Shown here one piece after another: positions 28,137 through 36,534 of a DNA stretch of 64,000 nt. The notes below the pieces were generated by a model. That model did no database searches and had not been told where the DNA came from. It was given only the letters and a program-made list of their open reading frames with translations. The DNA is taken from NCBI GenBank assembly GCA_019240115.1, contig JAFAYV010000011.1, positions 1-64,000 on the forward strand, written 5' to 3'. Position 1 is the stretch's first letter. The number at the start of each line of letters is the position of its first letter. The DNA is from Solirubrobacterales bacterium. GTDB taxonomy: Bacteria; Actinomycetota; Thermoleophilia; Solirubrobacterales; Solirubrobacteraceae. The position numbers and the translations under genes were made by a program.

Positions 28137-28729
28137 TGCTCCTCTACGACTCGGCGATCTCGGGCAACTGCTACAAGGTCCGGCTTCTGTTCGCCAAGCT
28201 CGGGATCGCCTACGATCGGCGCGAGCTCAGCGTGTTCGATCGATCCGATCGCCCCGAGGTGCTCGGCGAGCTTAACCCGGCGCTGCGCGTCCCGACGCTC
28301 GTCCTCGACGACGGCCGCGCACTCGCGGAGTCGGGCGCGATCCTGTACCACTTCGCCGAGGGCACCGAGCTGGTGCCCGACGACGCCTTCGAGCGCGCGC
28401 AGGTGCTGCAGTGGATGTTCTTCGAGCAGTACAACCACGAGCCCAACATCGCCGTCCTGCGCTTCTGGAACGAGGCCGGGACGGTCCACACTGACCAGGA
28501 GGTCCAGGCCAAGCGCGCCGGCGGCGAGGCGGCACTGCAGGCGATGGAGCGTCACCTCGGCGACCGGACGTTCCTCGTCGGCGAGCGCTGCACGATCGCC
28601 GATCTCGCGCTCTACGCCTACACCCATCTCGCCCCCGAGGGCGGCTTCTCGCTGCAGCCCTATCCGGCGATCACGGCATGGCTGGCCCGGGTCGCCGACC
28701 AGCCCGGGCACGTCGCGATCGACGACTGA
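28136..28729 (+). CDS. Glutathione S-transferase-like protein
   Basis: A 197-residue protein with the two-domain GST fold: a thioredoxin-like N-terminal half (MLLYDSAISGNCYKVRLLFA, LNPALRVPTLVLDDG, LAESGAILYHFAE) and a helical C-terminal half with GERCTIADLALYAYTH. Ser9 near the N-terminus is in the place of the usual catalytic serine. Its ATG at 28136 overlaps the P450 stop as TGATG, so the two are co-translated; together they suggest oxidation then thiol conjugation or reductive dehalogenation of a xenobiotic or lipid product. Many actinobacteria lack glutathione, so another thiol may be used. Confidence 0.93.
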   Translation: MLLYDSAISGNCYKVRLLFAKLGIAYDRRELSVFDRSDRPEVLGELNPALRVPTLVLDDGRALAESGAILYHFAEGTELVPDDAFERAQVLQWMFFEQYNHEPNIAVLRFWNEAGTVHTDQEVQAKRAGGEAALQAMERHLGDRTFLVGERCTIADLALYAYTHLAPEGGFSLQPYPAITAWLARVADQPGHVAIDD

Positions 28730-28738
28730 CGGGCCGGG

Positions 28739-28834
28739 CCCCTGGCGGCCCGGTCCCCTGGCCGCCCGGATCTCTGGCCGCCCGGGCCGGTGACGGCACG
28801 GGGTCCCGGGCGGCTCGGGGGCCCTGGCGGCCCG
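28739..28834. repeat. GC-rich degenerate array before stem-loop copy B
   Basis: Four imperfect units of CCCTGGC(G/C)GCCCGG and related strings fill the space between the GST gene and element copy B. It resembles in composition the array that adjoins copy A at 19081. Confidence 0.7.
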
Positions 28835-28884
28835 GGGTGGCAGCCGAACTGCCGTGCGGGACCGGCTTATTGGCGGCCACCCCC
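28835..28884 (+). repeat. 50-bp stem-loop repeat element, copy B
   Basis: Second copy of the element described at 19034-19083, with the same two stems and identical TATTGGCG bulge; five loop bases differ. It lies between the 3' ends of the GST gene and the truncated cupin gene, so here it is in a convergent region rather than a leader. Confidence 0.8.
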
Positions 28885-28940
28885 CGGCCGAGAGCTCGGC
28901 GACGGCATGGAGCTCAGCGTCGCGCCCCGGCGCCGGGAGG

Positions 28941-29255
28941 TCAAGGGTCGGTCCACCCGCCCTGGATCATCTCGGCCTCGCCGCCGTGGCCGGCGAACGC
29001 GATCATCTCCATGCCGTCCGGACCGGCCTGCCAGCCGCGGATCGACCGCGGCGGCACGTCGACCATGTCCCGCGAGCCGACGTCGAAGACGTCGTCGCCG
29101 ACCTTGAAGCGACCGGAGCCCGCGAGGACGACGTAGACCTCCTCGCGCCATGCCCCGGGCGCCGGGCGATCCAGGAAGATCGTTCCCGCGCGCCGCCCGC
29201 CTTCGCAGCACCGCCGCGGAGCCGGTGCCCCGTCCGGCGGACGTCCGCGTGCCAG
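28941..29255 (-). pseudogene. Cupin domain protein, N-terminally truncated or remnant
   Basis: The C-terminal part matches a common actinobacterial single-cupin family: REEVYVVLAGSGRFKVGDD, then PPRSIRGWQAGPDGMEMIAF and an ending EAEMIQGGWTDP. Full-length relatives are about 130 residues and carry a His-rich metal site just before EEVYVVL. Here that stretch is RPAPGAW with no histidine, the preceding residues (PPDGAPAPRRCCEGGRRAG) do not look like the family, and the frame has no ATG, GTG or TTG before it runs into the divergent thiolase gene at 29286. Most likely the 5' part has been lost. A short functional protein using a CTG start at 29255 cannot be excluded. Confidence 0.55.
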
Positions 29256-29285
29256 CTCGAGTCCGACGGGTAAGCTCAGCCCGTC

Positions 29286-30497
29286 ATGCGCGACGCCCTC
29301 ATCTGCGAGCCGATCCGCACCCCGGTTGGCCGCTTCGGCGGCATGTTCCGCGACGTCGGCGTCTCCGAGCTCGCCACGACCGTCATCCGCGAGCTGCTCG
29401 ATCGCACGGGCGTGCCCCCCGACGCGATCGACGATGTGCTGCTCGGCCAGGGCTACGCCAACGGCGAGGCGCCGGCGCTCGGCCGAGTCGCCGCGCTCGA
29501 CGCCGGGCTCCCGGTCGAGGTCCCCGGCCTGCAGCTCGACCGCCGCTGCGGCTCGGGCCTGCAGGCGGTGCTCGAGGCCGGGATGCAGGTGCAGACGGGG
29601 ATTGCCGATGTCGTCCTCGCCGGCGGCGCCGAGAGCATGAGCCAGGCCGAGCTGTACTCGCCGGCGCTGCGCTGGGGCGCGCGCTCGGGCGGGGCGATGC
29701 TCGAGGATCGGCTCGTGCGCAGCCGCGTGACCGCGGGCGGCGCCGACTATCCGGTGCCCGGCGGCATGATCGAGACGGCCGAGAACCTTCGCCGCGACTA
29801 CGGCATCCCGCGCGAGGAGCAGGACGAGCTCGCGCTGCGCTCGCACCGTCTCGCGGTGGCCGCCCAGCAGGAGGGGACGTTCGCCGAGGAGATCGTCGCC
29901 GTCGAGGTCCGGGACCGCAAGAACGGCACGCGCGCGATCGACCGTGACGAGCATCCCCGCGCCGACGCGAGCCTCGAGAGCCTCGCCGCGCTGCGCCCGG
30001 TGATGGGTCGCAAGGACCCCGAGGCGACGGTGACCGCCGGCAACGCCTCGGGCCAGAACGACGGCGCCGCGGTCTGCCTGGTCACCCACGCCGAGCGCGC
30101 CGACGAGCTCGGGCTGCGTCCGATCGCGCGGCTCGTCGGTTGGGCGGCCGCGGGGGTGCCGCCGCGGACGATGGGCATCGGCCCGGTGCCCGCGACCGCC
30201 AAGGTAATGGCCCAGACCGGGCTGCGTCTCGCCGACATGGACCTGATCGAGCTCAACGAGGCGTTCGCCGCCCAGGTGCTCGCGGTCCTGCGCGAGTGGG
30301 AGCTCCCCGACGGCCTTGCGCGGCTGAACGTCAACGGCTCGGGGATCTCGCTCGGGCACCCGATCGGCGCCACCGGCGGGCGCATCCTCGCCACGCTCCT
30401 GCGTGAGCTGCACCGGCGCGAGGGCCGCTACGGCCTGGAGACGATGTGCATCGGCGGCGGCCAGGGTCTGGCCGCCGTGTTCGAGAACGTCCGTTAG
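29286..30497 (+). CDS. Thiolase (acetyl-CoA C-acyltransferase)
   Basis: A 403-residue thiolase that condenses two acyl-CoAs or cleaves 3-ketoacyl-CoA. The acyl-enzyme Cys88 is in DRRCGSGLQ, the catalytic histidine in SLGHPIGATGGR near 359 and the second cysteine in MCIGGGQG near 390. GNASGQNDGA and NEAFAAQVL are also typical. ATG at 29286 starts the standard MRDALICEPIRTPVGRFGG. Nothing adjacent fixes whether it serves beta-oxidation or biosynthesis. It is convergent with the DsbA-like gene; the tandem 60-bp repeat lies between the stops. Confidence 0.96.
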   Translation: MRDALICEPIRTPVGRFGGMFRDVGVSELATTVIRELLDRTGVPPDAIDDVLLGQGYANGEAPALGRVAALDAGLPVEVPGLQLDRRCGSGLQAVLEAGMQVQTGIADVVLAGGAESMSQAELYSPALRWGARSGGAMLEDRLVRSRVTAGGADYPVPGGMIETAENLRRDYGIPREEQDELALRSHRLAVAAQQEGTFAEEIVAVEVRDRKNGTRAIDRDEHPRADASLESLAALRPVMGRKDPEATVTAGNASGQNDGAAVCLVTHAERADELGLRPIARLVGWAAAGVPPRTMGIGPVPATAKVMAQTGLRLADMDLIELNEAFAAQVLAVLREWELPDGLARLNVNGSGISLGHPIGATGGRILATLLRELHRREGRYGLETMCIGGGQGLAAVFENVR

Positions 30498-30529
30498 GGC
30501 CCGTCCGCTCGAGCCCGCGGGGCGACCCC

Positions 30530-30647
30530 GACGACTCTGGCAAGGCCGATCAGGCAAGTCCCGAACGCGAGCGGGCCGTCTGCCAGCCGGACGACTCTGG
30601 CAAGGCCCGATCAGGCGAGTCCCGAACGCGAGCGGGCCGTCTGCCAG
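30530..30647. repeat. Two 60-bp tandem repeats with inverted ends, overlapping a gene 3' end
   Basis: Two near-identical copies of about 57 bases (30530-30586 and 30590-30647) differ by one substitution and one indel. Each copy begins CTCTGGCAAGG and ends CTGCCAG, so CTGGCA/TGCCAG arms can pair to close a hairpin. The right copy includes the last codons and stop of the DsbA-like gene; the left copy repeats that sequence in the intergenic space between convergent genes, where it could act as a terminator. Confidence 0.85.
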
Positions 30648-31498
30648 AGGGCGTCGTCGCCGAGCGGCGTGCGCGTCGCGACACCGTCCGCGACGAGCTC
30701 GATCAGCGCGCGCTCGGCGGCGTGCCGGTCGACCGCGTCGTTGCCGCTCGTCATCAGCGCGGCGACCTCCTGGGTGGTCAGCCCGCCGGCGAAATGCTCG
30801 AGCAGCGGCGCCGGCGTGTCGGGCGCGGGCCGTCGCGCCAGGCCCGGATCGAGATTGGCGATCAGGATGTCGTAGGCCTCGACGGGCTGAAAGCCGCCGG
30901 CGGTCAATGCGGTCCCATTGGACGCGAAGACGATCGAAGGCGCGGTGAAGCGCACCGGCCCGTCGGTGGTCGCGGTCTTGCCCTGCAGCTCGGCGGCCGA
31001 GCCGGCGGCGGCGCGCGTGGCGGCCTTGTCGGCCTCGTAGGCCTCGGTGACCTCGGGCGCGTCGAGCGCCGCCCGGATCGCCGCGGCGTCGATCCCGGGC
31101 ACGTCGGCGAGCACCCGCTCCAGCCCGGCGTCGTCCTCGAGCACGAGGTCGCTCGTGAAGTTGGCCAGCTGCAGGGCGCGGAACGCCGCCCACTCGCTGC
31201 CCGCCGACTGCAGCCGGGCGGCGATGACCGCGCGGCAGGCCCGCGCGGTGGCGCTCAGACGCGCCTTCGGGACCGGCGCGAACGGCATCCCGTAGCGGCG
31301 GAAGTTCAGCTGGCCGAGCGCGCCGCGCAGCGTCGTGTATCCCCGGTCGGCGTACTGGCCGGCGGCTTCGGTCAACCCGATCAGCACGAGCCGCCACTCC
31401 AGCTGGTCGCCGTAGCGCCATTCGATCACGCGCAGCGCGGGGCTCTCGGAGTAGGCCCAGGGGCACGCCGGATCGCTGTAGAGAGTCGCGCTGATCAT
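30611..31498 (-). CDS. DsbA/2-HCCA-isomerase-family thioredoxin-fold protein
   Basis: A 295-residue soluble protein with the DsbA-like insertion in a thioredoxin fold. It begins MISATLYSDPACPWAYSES, where the usual CxxC is CPWA, with one cysteine only, so it is unlikely to be a disulfide oxidase; it could be a GST-kappa/isomerase-like or FrnE-like enzyme. The helical domain spans about 60-190, and APSIVFASNGTAL supplies the cis-proline strand. The ATG at 31498 overlaps the Nudix gene stop (ATGA), showing co-translation. Its last codons lie in the 60-bp tandem repeat. Confidence 0.82.
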   Translation of the reverse strand: MISATLYSDPACPWAYSESPALRVIEWRYGDQLEWRLVLIGLTEAAGQYADRGYTTLRGALGQLNFRRYGMPFAPVPKARLSATARACRAVIAARLQSAGSEWAAFRALQLANFTSDLVLEDDAGLERVLADVPGIDAAAIRAALDAPEVTEAYEADKAATRAAAGSAAELQGKTATTDGPVRFTAPSIVFASNGTALTAGGFQPVEAYDILIANLDPGLARRPAPDTPAPLLEHFAGGLTTQEVAALMTSGNDAVDRHAAERALIELVADGVATRTPLGDDALWQTARSRSGLA

Positions 31499-31968
31499 GC
31501 GGTTGACGACTCAAGCCTATCCAGCAGGGCGACCTGGGCCGGATTGATCTTCTCGCGTGCGCCCGCGAGGTGAAACCACTGCGCGCGATCGACCTCGGGA
31601 AACTCACGCATGCGGCCCGAGCGCGGCGGCCACTGCACCGTGAACACGTCAGATCGGATCGCGTCGGCGTCGAGGTCGCCGGCCAACGCCCAGGCGCGGA
31701 CCACCTTGCCGGACTTCTGGCGCACCTCGCCGAGGTGCAGCGGCTCGCCCTCGGGGGCCGGCGAGCCGAGCTCCTCGGCGAACTCACGGCGCGCCGCGGC
31801 CAGCGGGTCCTCGTCGTGCCCGATCTCGCCCTTGGGAATCGACCACGCACCGGCGTCGCGGCGCGCCCAGAAGGGGCCGCCGGGGTGCACGAGCAGCACC
31901 TGCAGGGCGCCCGACGCGTCCCGCCGGTGCAGCAGGATCCCGGCGCTGTGCGCGCGGACCGCGCTCAA
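31495..31968 (-). CDS. Nudix hydrolase
   Basis: A 157-residue Nudix-fold hydrolase. The Nudix box GX5EX7REUXEEXGU is complete at residues 47-69 (GEIGHDED...RREFAEELG), so it should bind Mg2+ and cleave a nucleoside diphosphate linked to another group. The SAGILLHRR start, GPFWARRDAGAWSIPKGE and the C-terminal EVDRAQWFHLAGAREKINPA are typical of the YfcD-like NTP/NADH-type pyrophosphohydrolases often annotated as DNA mismatch-repair NTP hydrolases. It begins with TTG at 31968, seven bases after GGGGAAGGG. It is the first gene of a two-gene unit with the DsbA-like protein. Confidence 0.93.
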   Translation of the reverse strand: MSAVRAHSAGILLHRRDASGALQVLLVHPGGPFWARRDAGAWSIPKGEIGHDEDPLAAARREFAEELGSPAPEGEPLHLGEVRQKSGKVVRAWALAGDLDADAIRSDVFTVQWPPRSGRMREFPEVDRAQWFHLAGAREKINPAQVALLDRLESSTA

Positions 31969-32037
31969 CTCGCGGCCCTTCCCCGGTCTATCACACGGAT
32001 GTCGATCACGACGTGTTCAATCCGACGCGCGTCTGCA

Positions 32038-32055
32038 CCATGACAACTGTCATGG
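32038..32055. promoter_or_regulatory. Perfect palindrome upstream of the MmpL-type pump gene
   Basis: CCATGACA-AC-TGTCATGG is an 18-bp inverted repeat with 8-bp exact arms, about 90 bp before the pump start. Its size and symmetry fit an operator for a TetR- or MarR-type dimer. No such regulator gene lies next to it; the nearest neighbour is the divergent Nudix gene. Confidence 0.55.
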
Positions 32056-32145
32056 CGCAAACGGGCTTCTCGCCACTGTTGGAGACCGGGTCCCGACCCT
32101 AAGCTGATAGACGGCGCACGGCCTGAACCTGGAGGCAGACACGAG

Positions 32146-34365
32146 ATGAGAACGCTAGCCGCATGGTGCTATCGGCACCGCTTCGTCACGATCGGGGCCT
32201 GGATCATCGTCCTGATCGCCCTCAACGGCCTGCACGGCGCCGCCGGTAGCGCCTACAGCGACAACTTCAAGCTCCCGCACACCGAGAGCTTCGATGCCGT
32301 CCGCCTACTGCAGCGAGCCGATCCCCGTGCGTCGGGAGAGACAGATCAGCTCGTGATCGCCGTCGCGTCGGGCAAGGTGACCGACCCGGCGGTTCGCGCC
32401 CGCGCCGACACGCTGTTCGCCAAGGTCGCCCGGGTCCCGCACGTCTCCTCGGTCGTCTCGCCCTACACGCCGCAGACGAGCAAGCAGATCGCGCCCGGCG
32501 GGCGTGTCGCGTTCGCCGACGTCACCTTCGACAACGCCGCCAATCGCGCTCAGATCACCCCCGGCGCCGCCCAGCATTTCGTCAAGACCGTGCAGGCCGG
32601 CTCGGGAGCCGGCGTCCAGTTCCAGGTCGAGGGCAACATCGCCCAGGCCGGCAACCCGCAGAGGGGCAACTCGAGCCTGCTCATCGGCTTCGTCCTCGCG
32701 GCGATCGTCCTGTTCGTCGCGTTCGGGTCGCTGACGGCGATGCTCCTGCCGCTGATCACCGCCGGGATCTCGCTCGGCTCGGGCATCGCGGTCGTCGGCC
32801 TGCTCTCCCACGCGATCACGATCGCCACGTTCTCAGACCAGCTCGCCCTGCTGATCGGGCTCGGCGTCGGCGTCGACTACGCGCTGTTCATCGTCACCCG
32901 CTATCGGCAGGCGGTGCTGCGCGGCGAGTCGCGCGAGGAGGCCACCGTCGAGGCGCTCGACACCTCGGGCCGAGCCGTGCTGTTCGCGGGGATGATCGTC
33001 TGCATCGCGATGCTCGGCATGTTCGTCCTCGGCGTCAGCTTCCTCTACGGGGTCGCGATCGCCGCCACCGTGACCGTCGCGTTCACGGTGGTCGCGTCGC
33101 TGACGCTGCTGCCGGCGATGCTCGCGGTCCTCGGACGGTGGGTCCCGCGGCGCTCGGAGCGACGTGCCGTGCGCGAGGGCACGTACCGCCACGACGACGA
33201 GTCCCCGATCTGGGCCCGCTGGACCGGTCTCATGCGCCGCGGCCCCGCGTTGTTCGCGCTCGTCGCCGCGCTCGTCATGATCGTCATCGCGATCCCGTTC
33301 TTCGGGATGCGGCTCGGGTCCGCCGACGCCGGCACCGACCAGCCGAGCACGACGACCCGCAAGGCCTACGACCTGCTCGCCCAGGGCTTCGGCCCCGGCT
33401 ACAACGGCCCGCTCGAGCTCGTGGCCAAGGTCGACGACCGCGCGCAGCTGGGCACCGTGGTCAAGGCCGAGCGGGCGGTCGCGCGCACCCCGGGGGTGGT
33501 CGGCTCGACGTCGGTGCGCGTGCTCAGGGGATCGACTCCGGGCGCGCCCACCGTCGCGATCGCCAACGTGTACCCGAAGGGCTCGCCGCAGGCGGCCTCG
33601 ACGGCCGACCTGCTGGACCACATCCGAGGCTCGGTGCTCCCGCCGGTGACCAAGGGGACGGGCGTGCGGGTGCTCGTCGGCGGCACGACCGCGATCTTCG
33701 AGGACTTCAGCCACGTGCTCGCGCGCAAGCTGCCGCTGTTCATCGGGATCGTCGTCGTGCTCAGTTTCCTGCTGCTGATGGCGGTGTTCCGCAGCCTCGT
33801 GATCCCGCTGACCGCCGCGATCATGAACATGCTCTCCGCCGGCGCCGCGTTCGGGGTGCTGACCGCGGTCTTCCAGCACGGCATCGGGGCCTCGATCATC
33901 GGCCTGAACACGACCGGGCCGATCGAGGCGTTCCTCCCGGTGCTGCTGTTCCCGATCCTGTTCGGGCTCTCGATGGATTACGAGGTGTTCCTGATCAGCC
34001 GGATCTACGAGGAGTGGCATCGCCGCGCAGACAACACCGAGGCGGTCGCCCACGGGCTGGCGGCGACCGGACGCACGATCACCGCCGCCGCGTCGATCAT
34101 GGTGCTCGTGTTCGGCTCGTTCGTCCTCGGGGGCCAGTGGATCATCGAGATGTTCGGCGTCGGGCTGGCCGCGGCCGTGCTGCTCGACGCGCTCATCGTG
34201 CGCTCGGTGCTCGTGCCGTCGCTGATGATCCTGCTCGGGGACGCCAACTGGATGATCCCGGCGTGGCTGGAGCGGATCCTGCCCCGGTTCAACGTCGAGG
34301 GCAGCTCGGGTCGCCATCCGGTGCAGACGCCGCCCCGATCGGCGCCCGAACCCGCCGCCGGATGA
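32146..34365 (+). CDS. MmpL/YdfJ-family RND-type membrane transporter
   Basis: A 739-residue integral-membrane pump of the MMPL family, which moves lipids or drugs using the proton gradient. It has two halves, each with one helix, a large outer domain and five more helices (first helix about 12-30, cluster about 180-340; second from about 372, cluster about 525-700). The proton-relay region LLIGLGVGVDYALF in the first half and GLSMDYEVFLISRIYEEW in the second carry the conserved Asp-Tyr pairs. ATG at 32146 is ten bases after GGAGG. No glycolipid-synthesis genes are adjacent; the palindrome at 32038 may control it. Confidence 0.95.
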   Translation: MRTLAAWCYRHRFVTIGAWIIVLIALNGLHGAAGSAYSDNFKLPHTESFDAVRLLQRADPRASGETDQLVIAVASGKVTDPAVRARADTLFAKVARVPHVSSVVSPYTPQTSKQIAPGGRVAFADVTFDNAANRAQITPGAAQHFVKTVQAGSGAGVQFQVEGNIAQAGNPQRGNSSLLIGFVLAAIVLFVAFGSLTAMLLPLITAGISLGSGIAVVGLLSHAITIATFSDQLALLIGLGVGVDYALFIVTRYRQAVLRGESREEATVEALDTSGRAVLFAGMIVCIAMLGMFVLGVSFLYGVAIAATVTVAFTVVASLTLLPAMLAVLGRWVPRRSERRAVREGTYRHDDESPIWARWTGLMRRGPALFALVAALVMIVIAIPFFGMRLGSADAGTDQPSTTTRKAYDLLAQGFGPGYNGPLELVAKVDDRAQLGTVVKAERAVARTPGVVGSTSVRVLRGSTPGAPTVAIANVYPKGSPQAASTADLLDHIRGSVLPPVTKGTGVRVLVGGTTAIFEDFSHVLARKLPLFIGIVVVLSFLLLMAVFRSLVIPLTAAIMNMLSAGAAFGVLTAVFQHGIGASIIGLNTTGPIEAFLPVLLFPILFGLSMDYEVFLISRIYEEWHRRADNTEAVAHGLAATGRTITAAASIMVLVFGSFVLGGQWIIEMFGVGLAAAVLLDALIVRSVLVPSLMILLGDANWMIPAWLERILPRFNVEGSSGRHPVQTPPRSAPEPAAG

Positions 34366-34610
34366 ACGCGGCGTCGGCGCCAGGTCACCGCAGAGGCGCC
34401 GGCACCGCAGACGCACCGGCGAGCGTGGACGATGGCCAGCGCCGCCGCCTCGGGGATGCGAGCCGGCGACGCTGGCGCGGTCCCGTTCCGGCCCGGCGGC
34501 ACCGTGACACATCCCCGGCGGATCTGCATCGGGGTCGACCCTGATCTTCACGACGGGGAGCCCGGCCAGACGGGTGCGGCGGCCGCCGGCTCCACGGCCA
34601 TCCACGCGGC
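34366..34610. other. 245-bp convergent gap
   Basis: This lies between the 3' ends of the MmpL and ABC-exporter genes. I see no coding frame with family likeness, no repeat and no obvious terminator. Confidence 0.4.
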
Positions 34611-36449
34611 TCAGCCCTCCACGGGATCCTCGGCGACGTCTCGGGCCACCAGAGCGGCGTAGGCGCCGCCACGCTCGAGCAGCTCCTCGTGGGTGCCGCG
34701 CTCGACGATTTCGCCGTCGTCGAGCACGACGATCTGCTCGGCGTCGCGGACGGTCGACAGACGATGGGCGATCGTGATCGTCGTGCGCCCCTGGGCGAGG
34801 CGCTCGAGCTCGGCCTGGACGGCGTGCTCGGTCTGGGTGTCGAGCGAGCTCGTGGCCTCGTCGAGGACGAGCACCGGCGGGTTGCGCAGGACGGTGCGCG
34901 CGATCGCCATCCGCTGCTTCTCGCCGCCGGAGAAGCGGTACCCGCGCTCGCCGACGATCGTGTCATAGCCCTGGGGCAGGCTCGCGATCAGCTCGTGGAT
35001 CCGGGCCGTGCGCGCGGCGTCCTCGATCTCCTCCTCGGTGGCCTGGGGCTTGGCGAAGCGCAGGTTCTCGCGCACGCTGGCGTGGAACAGGTAGGTCTCC
35101 TGGGAGACGACGCCGACGGTGGCGGCGAGGCTGCCCAGCGACAGCGCGCGGATGTCGACGCCGTCGATCGTCACCCGTCCCTCCTGGGGCTCGTAGAGCC
35201 GCGCCACGAGGTAGCCGAGCGTCGTCTTGCCCGAGCCGGTCTCCCCGACGATCGCCGTCCGCGTGCCCGCGGGCACGTGCAGGTCGATGTGGCGCAGCGT
35301 CCACGTCGCGGCGCCGTAGCGAAACGACACGTCGTCGAGCCGCACCTCGCCGAGCACCTCGTCGCGCCGCAGGGTCGCCGGATGCTCTGACTCGACGATG
35401 TCGACCGGAAGGTCGATGTACTCGAAGATGCGGTCAAACAGCGCCAGCGACGCCTCGAGGTCGGCGCCGACTCCGAGCAGCGACTGGATCGGGAACAGCA
35501 GCCGGGTCTGCAGCGTCGTGAAGGCGACGATCGTCCCGATCGAGATCGAGTGGCCGACGAAGCTCTGCCCGGCGAGCCAGTAGATGATCGCGGGCTGGAT
35601 CGCGAACGTCATCTGGATCGTCGACATGACCCAGCGCCCGGCCATCCGCGAGCGGACCTCGAGGTCGGCGATCCCCTTGGACTCGCCGGTGAACCGCTCG
35701 GCGAGATCCTGGCCGCGGCCCATCGTCTTGCCGAGCATGATCCCCGACACCGACAACGACTCCGAGACGAGCGCCGAGAGGTCGGCGAGCCGGCGCTGCT
35801 GCTCGGCGGTGATGCGGCGCCGCAGCTTGCCCACGCGGCGGGTCAGCCACACGAACAGCGGCACGAAGATCAGCGAGATGACCGCGAGGCGCCAGTCGAG
35901 CAGGCACATGGCCACGACCGCCGCGATGACCGTGGTCGCGTTCTGGGCGATCGTCGTCGCCGTGGTCGTGACGACGCTGTCCAGCCCCCCGATGTCGTTG
36001 GCGATCCGCGACTGCACCTCGCCGGTGCGCGTCCGGGTGAAGAAGGCCAACGACATGCGCTGCAGGTGCTCATAGACCGCGGCCCGCAGGTCGTGCATCA
36101 CCCGCTGGCCGACCTGGTTGGACAGGTAGGTCTGCCACACGCTCAGCACCGCGGTGGCGATCGCGATCGCGATCATCGCCGCCACGAGCTCGGTGAGCAG
36201 CGCGTGCCGATGGTGGAAGATCCCCTGGTCGAGCACCGCGCGGATGAGGAACGGCGAGATCATGCTCAACAGAGCGCTGAAGACGATCATCGCCAGCACG
36301 AGGACGAGCCGGAGGCGGTAGGGCGAGAACAGCGCGAGGATGCGGTGCCGGTCGCGCCGGCGGGTCGGGTCCATCAGCTCGGGGCGATCGCGCTTGGAGC
36401 GCCGGCCACCTCCCTGTGACCCCCCCATCGCCCTCAGCTCCGCGCTCAT
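34611..36449 (-). CDS. ABC exporter with fused membrane and ATPase domains
   Basis: A 612-residue half-transporter that works as a dimer, like MsbA or BmrA, exporting lipids or drugs. The N-terminal part has a basic cytoplasmic leader and six membrane helices (about 45-330) with the usual RTRTGEVQSRIANDI coupling region; the ATPase has Walker A VGETGSGKTT, Q-loop VSQETYLF, signature FSGGEKQRMAIAR and Walker B VLVLDEATSSLD. All motifs are intact, so it may be a homodimer. ATG at 36449 is chosen by homology. It is convergent with the MmpL pump and divergent from a hypothetical gene. Confidence 0.95.
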   Translation of the reverse strand: MSAELRAMGGSQGGGRRSKRDRPELMDPTRRRDRHRILALFSPYRLRLVLVLAMIVFSALLSMISPFLIRAVLDQGIFHHRHALLTELVAAMIAIAIATAVLSVWQTYLSNQVGQRVMHDLRAAVYEHLQRMSLAFFTRTRTGEVQSRIANDIGGLDSVVTTTATTIAQNATTVIAAVVAMCLLDWRLAVISLIFVPLFVWLTRRVGKLRRRITAEQQRRLADLSALVSESLSVSGIMLGKTMGRGQDLAERFTGESKGIADLEVRSRMAGRWVMSTIQMTFAIQPAIIYWLAGQSFVGHSISIGTIVAFTTLQTRLLFPIQSLLGVGADLEASLALFDRIFEYIDLPVDIVESEHPATLRRDEVLGEVRLDDVSFRYGAATWTLRHIDLHVPAGTRTAIVGETGSGKTTLGYLVARLYEPQEGRVTIDGVDIRALSLGSLAATVGVVSQETYLFHASVRENLRFAKPQATEEEIEDAARTARIHELIASLPQGYDTIVGERGYRFSGGEKQRMAIARTVLRNPPVLVLDEATSSLDTQTEHAVQAELERLAQGRTTITIAHRLSTVRDAEQIVVLDDGEIVERGTHEELLERGGAYAALVARDVAEDPVEG

Positions 36450-36534
36450 GCGATTGATCTAAGCAGGCGTTTGTGCCGGTCCCGGCGCGGGGCCGGCGCG
36501 ACCACGGCACCCGGACCCTCTACGCTCTGCCGCG

